Program-made: the position numbers and the translations under genes | Assembly (NCBI GenBank): GCA_963995525.1 | Contig: OZ023212.1 | Coordinates: forward strand, 15,011,597-15,075,596 | Origin: Escarpia spicata | Lineage: Eukaryota; Annelida; Polychaeta; Sabellida; Siboglinidae | Direction: 5' to 3' | DNA: 64,000 nt | In this document: positions 61,800 through 64,000 of the stretch, one piece after another | Numbering within the stretch: the stretch's first letter is position 1 | How the letters are laid out: every line of letters starts with the position of its first letter | The notes under the pieces: model-generated | Database searches by the model: none | What the model saw: only the letters and a program-made list of their open reading frames with translations | Told to the model about the DNA's origin: nothing

Positions 61800-63670
61800 T
61801 GTGTTATTTTGTCAGCTTTATTAGTTTTATTAACATAAATGTAACCGATTAAAATTATATATCTCGGCTGGTTGATACTTGATTTGAAACTTATTAACAG
61901 AATAAGAACTAGTTGATATTTTAAACAAAAGCACAGTTTTGTTGTCATCTTGCTGAAAAATTTATGATAAAAAGATCTATTATATGACTGATGAAATTAT
62001 TAAGTATTGGAAATCTTGACAAGTGGCAAACAACATGTCATCAAGGTGGATGCCTATGCACCGCTGGAAGGGAGATGTTAGATTATTGGTCGGTTGGTTC
62101 TGCTGAGCCTGATGCTGTAATAGGACATGCTGAAGAGTAGATATTGACTTAGGCATCGGAGCCAAGTCAACACAAGAGAAACATTCAATGTATTTTCAAT
62201 GTTGCCAACAGAATCTAGACACTATAAACTTGTGTGTAGCTACAATGATACAAAATGTGTAGATCAGGTCTATGCGACACAGGAGGTTAACTAATGTCAG
62301 AATGAATTGTACCATTAGCCTGTAGATTTGAATTCTTTGTAATTTTGCTTAATGTGTACACATTTTCTAGCAGTAAAATGTTGTCATTGAATGGTGAAGG
62401 GCAAATTCATAAAGAAATGTTAATATGATGGCGAGATGAGGTAATTATGTGCAATCATATCACTAGATCATGCCAGCAGAAGTGATGGTCTGATGCAATG
62501 TATTTATTGATCGCAAATGCCAAATATGCCAAATATTTATTCAATATTTTTCCACACAGAAACAGAGTTGTAGGGGAAAGAAATCTTGTGATGTATTTTA
62601 TTAGAATGTGCAACATTTTACATGTCCCATGCCTGCTTTTGTAGTTTTGTAGAGTTGGATGAACCATGTGTGGTTTAACGATATATATGTTCAAAATACT
62701 GCATTGTTGCCTTATATTTTAAATGCCAGTACGTTATAGTGAAAATGTCAAAAGCACATGGTAAAGAAACGTTAGGTTTTCGTAGTATTATTCAAAGATT
62801 TATCAACATGCTCGTCTAACTGTGGATATCTGACCTGGTGAATACTAGATGCTCATTCGTTCCAAGATGAACACAGTTTATGGTGTGTATATCTACATTT
62901 AGCTGGGTAATGTTGGGTTTTTGGCCATATTGGTGGTACTAGGCAAAGTTCACTCGATGCAGATATGTATACTATCAATAGTAACTTGTGTATTATTTAT
63001 TTTTATATTAAGAAATAATGTTTCCTCAAGAAGAGCATTATTTTGTCATTCCCTAACTTTAAATTGTTTGAAAAATTTGACATTCAGTAACACTATCTCT
63101 TAAAACTTGTATTTAAAATAAATCTCAAGGTGGCAATAACAGCACAGATGTCACTGGCCACGTATTGTTGAATATAATACACCTTTATGGTAAACACATC
63201 AAGAACTGGCAGTATGGTAATTAAGCAAAATGCAAGCCGATTTGTACTTAAATCTAGAGAAGTGAAAACAAAAAGACTAGTCACTCATTACCTCTGATCA
63301 TGGGATGAAGTAAAAGAGAATTGCCTGTTTTAATACACATGTTTGTCTGAAAATATTGTTGTCATACCAATTGCCAATGCCTAATATTATTCAACATGTG
63401 TGTACATGATTACAGATATGTCAATAAATTTGTTACAAAAATGTTAACTTGTTATGACAAGTGTTAATATGATAGTGAAACCCTGATAATCTAGAAACCA
63501 TAACGTCAGGACATAATATACCTTGCAATATACCTGATTAATTTTCTTTTAAAATCCATAATTTGCTGTGCTATTTCCAATAGTTGTTTAAGTGGAATTA
63601 ACTTAATTTAGATGGAGTTATTGTAAACGGCTGAAATTACTGAATGGAGTAAGCGTATGTGTGCACAACC
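61800..63670. other. No gene recognised
   Basis: About 1.9 kb of AT-rich sequence, perhaps a further intron of the Cys-rich gene. No exon with both splice sites and coding signal was found. Confidence 0.45.
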
Positions 63671-63684
63671 AGTAATGTATGAAT

Positions 63685-63760
63685 AGACATCAGCAGGGAT
63701 CGAACCTGCCACACACAACACTGTTGTCACAAACAACAGTCCAACAGTTTTTAAACAAAC
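63685..63760 (-). repeat. tRNA-like / SINE remnant
   Basis: On the minus strand GCAGGTTCGATCCCTGC (63693-63709) is a perfect T-arm with pol III B box. Upstream at 63720-63740 ACTGTTG-TTTGTGA-CAACAGT forms a 7-bp hairpin with a 7-nt loop like an anticodon arm. The gap between the arms (about 10 nt) is too long for a class I tRNA, and I see no A box or acceptor stem, so a tRNA-derived SINE or tRNA relic is more likely than a working tRNA. Confidence 0.4.
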
Positions 63761-64000
63761 AAATGACATAGTATGTCTGCATTTACAACACAATACTCTA
63801 ATAGCATTCAGTCACAAATATATTGTTTACATTGTTGCAAAAGTCATATGGTACATACACGTATCTGCAATTTCATAAACGAGTGTTAATGTTTCACAAA
63901 AGAAATAATGTCGTATGTTTGTATAATTTGACAGAAAAATAATACAATATATACTTGTTACGAAACTTTCTGAACAAACATATAAACCCAATTTTTAAGT

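Noticed and set aside
63685..63760. Functional tRNA-Thr (loop reads TGT)
   Set aside because: No matching acceptor stem or A box, and the variable region is too long for a class I tRNA.

Overview
The window is animal nuclear DNA, very probably from a marine invertebrate; the exact phylum cannot be fixed from the sequence. Evidence: GT-AG split genes with long introns, clear metazoan proteins (SEC61 beta, a mitochondrial rRNA methyltransferase of the MRM1 type, an invertebrate-type lysozyme exon), several clades of non-LTR retrotransposons, hAT-type DNA transposons and MITEs, and very long microsatellites. Gene density is low. Most long open frames here are repeats.

Layout. 0-1.5 kb: L2/CR1-like LINE with a 3' hairpin. 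1.5-5.6 kb: dispersed repeats and a 23-bp foldback. 5.6-6.05 kb: last exon of an i-type lysozyme gene on the minus strand, followed by AT-rich palindromes. 8-9 kb: truncated CR1. 10.81-13.64 kb: a perfect-register array of 59 copies of a 48-bp unit. 14.0 kb: a good minus-strand exon of unknown family. 14.4-16.4 and 17.0-20.2 kb: two LINEs, each with an internal deletion that removes the reverse-transcriptase catalytic box; the second carries a CR1 ORF1 with a PHD-like and an SGNH-esterase domain. 21.1-21.7 kb: 40-bp tandem array. 22-33 kb: a CA tract, a small minus-strand exon, a decayed hAT transposase with terminal inverted repeats, a possible secreted 6-Cys peptide exon, 0.6 kb of CA repeat and 1.2 kb of GGT/GAT repeat. 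34.4 kb: another small Cys-rich minus exon. 35.5-37.7 kb: second L2/CR1-like copy. 39.0-42.6 kb: the complete 4-exon SEC61B gene (94 residues) on the plus strand. 44.8-46.9 kb: minus-strand LINE; 47-48.6 kb: plus-strand LINE remnant. 48.7-48.9 kb: first exon of a type II membrane protein on the minus strand with a CRE/E-box just upstream. 50.1-55.1 kb: two exons of MRM1 on the plus strand, in frame and with good splice sites but with two nonsense codons; a LINE sits in the intron. 55.6-57.7 kb: minus-strand BED-finger exon and a decayed multi-copy metazoan repeat protein. 58.2-61.7 kb: three plus-strand exons of a Cys-rich, probably extracellular protein, with a minus-strand LINE split by a hAT-like MITE in its intron. 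63.7 kb: a tRNA-like/SINE remnant.

How things fit together. Only SEC61B is complete. Five isolated minus-strand exons (48.7, 34.4, 23.1, 14.0, 5.8 kb) all have phase-1 boundaries at their free ends and could belong to one or a few long genes whose introns hold the satellites; this is inference. Nothing in the window looks like a bacterial-style defence or operon system. All calls were made by reading the sequence, with no database search.
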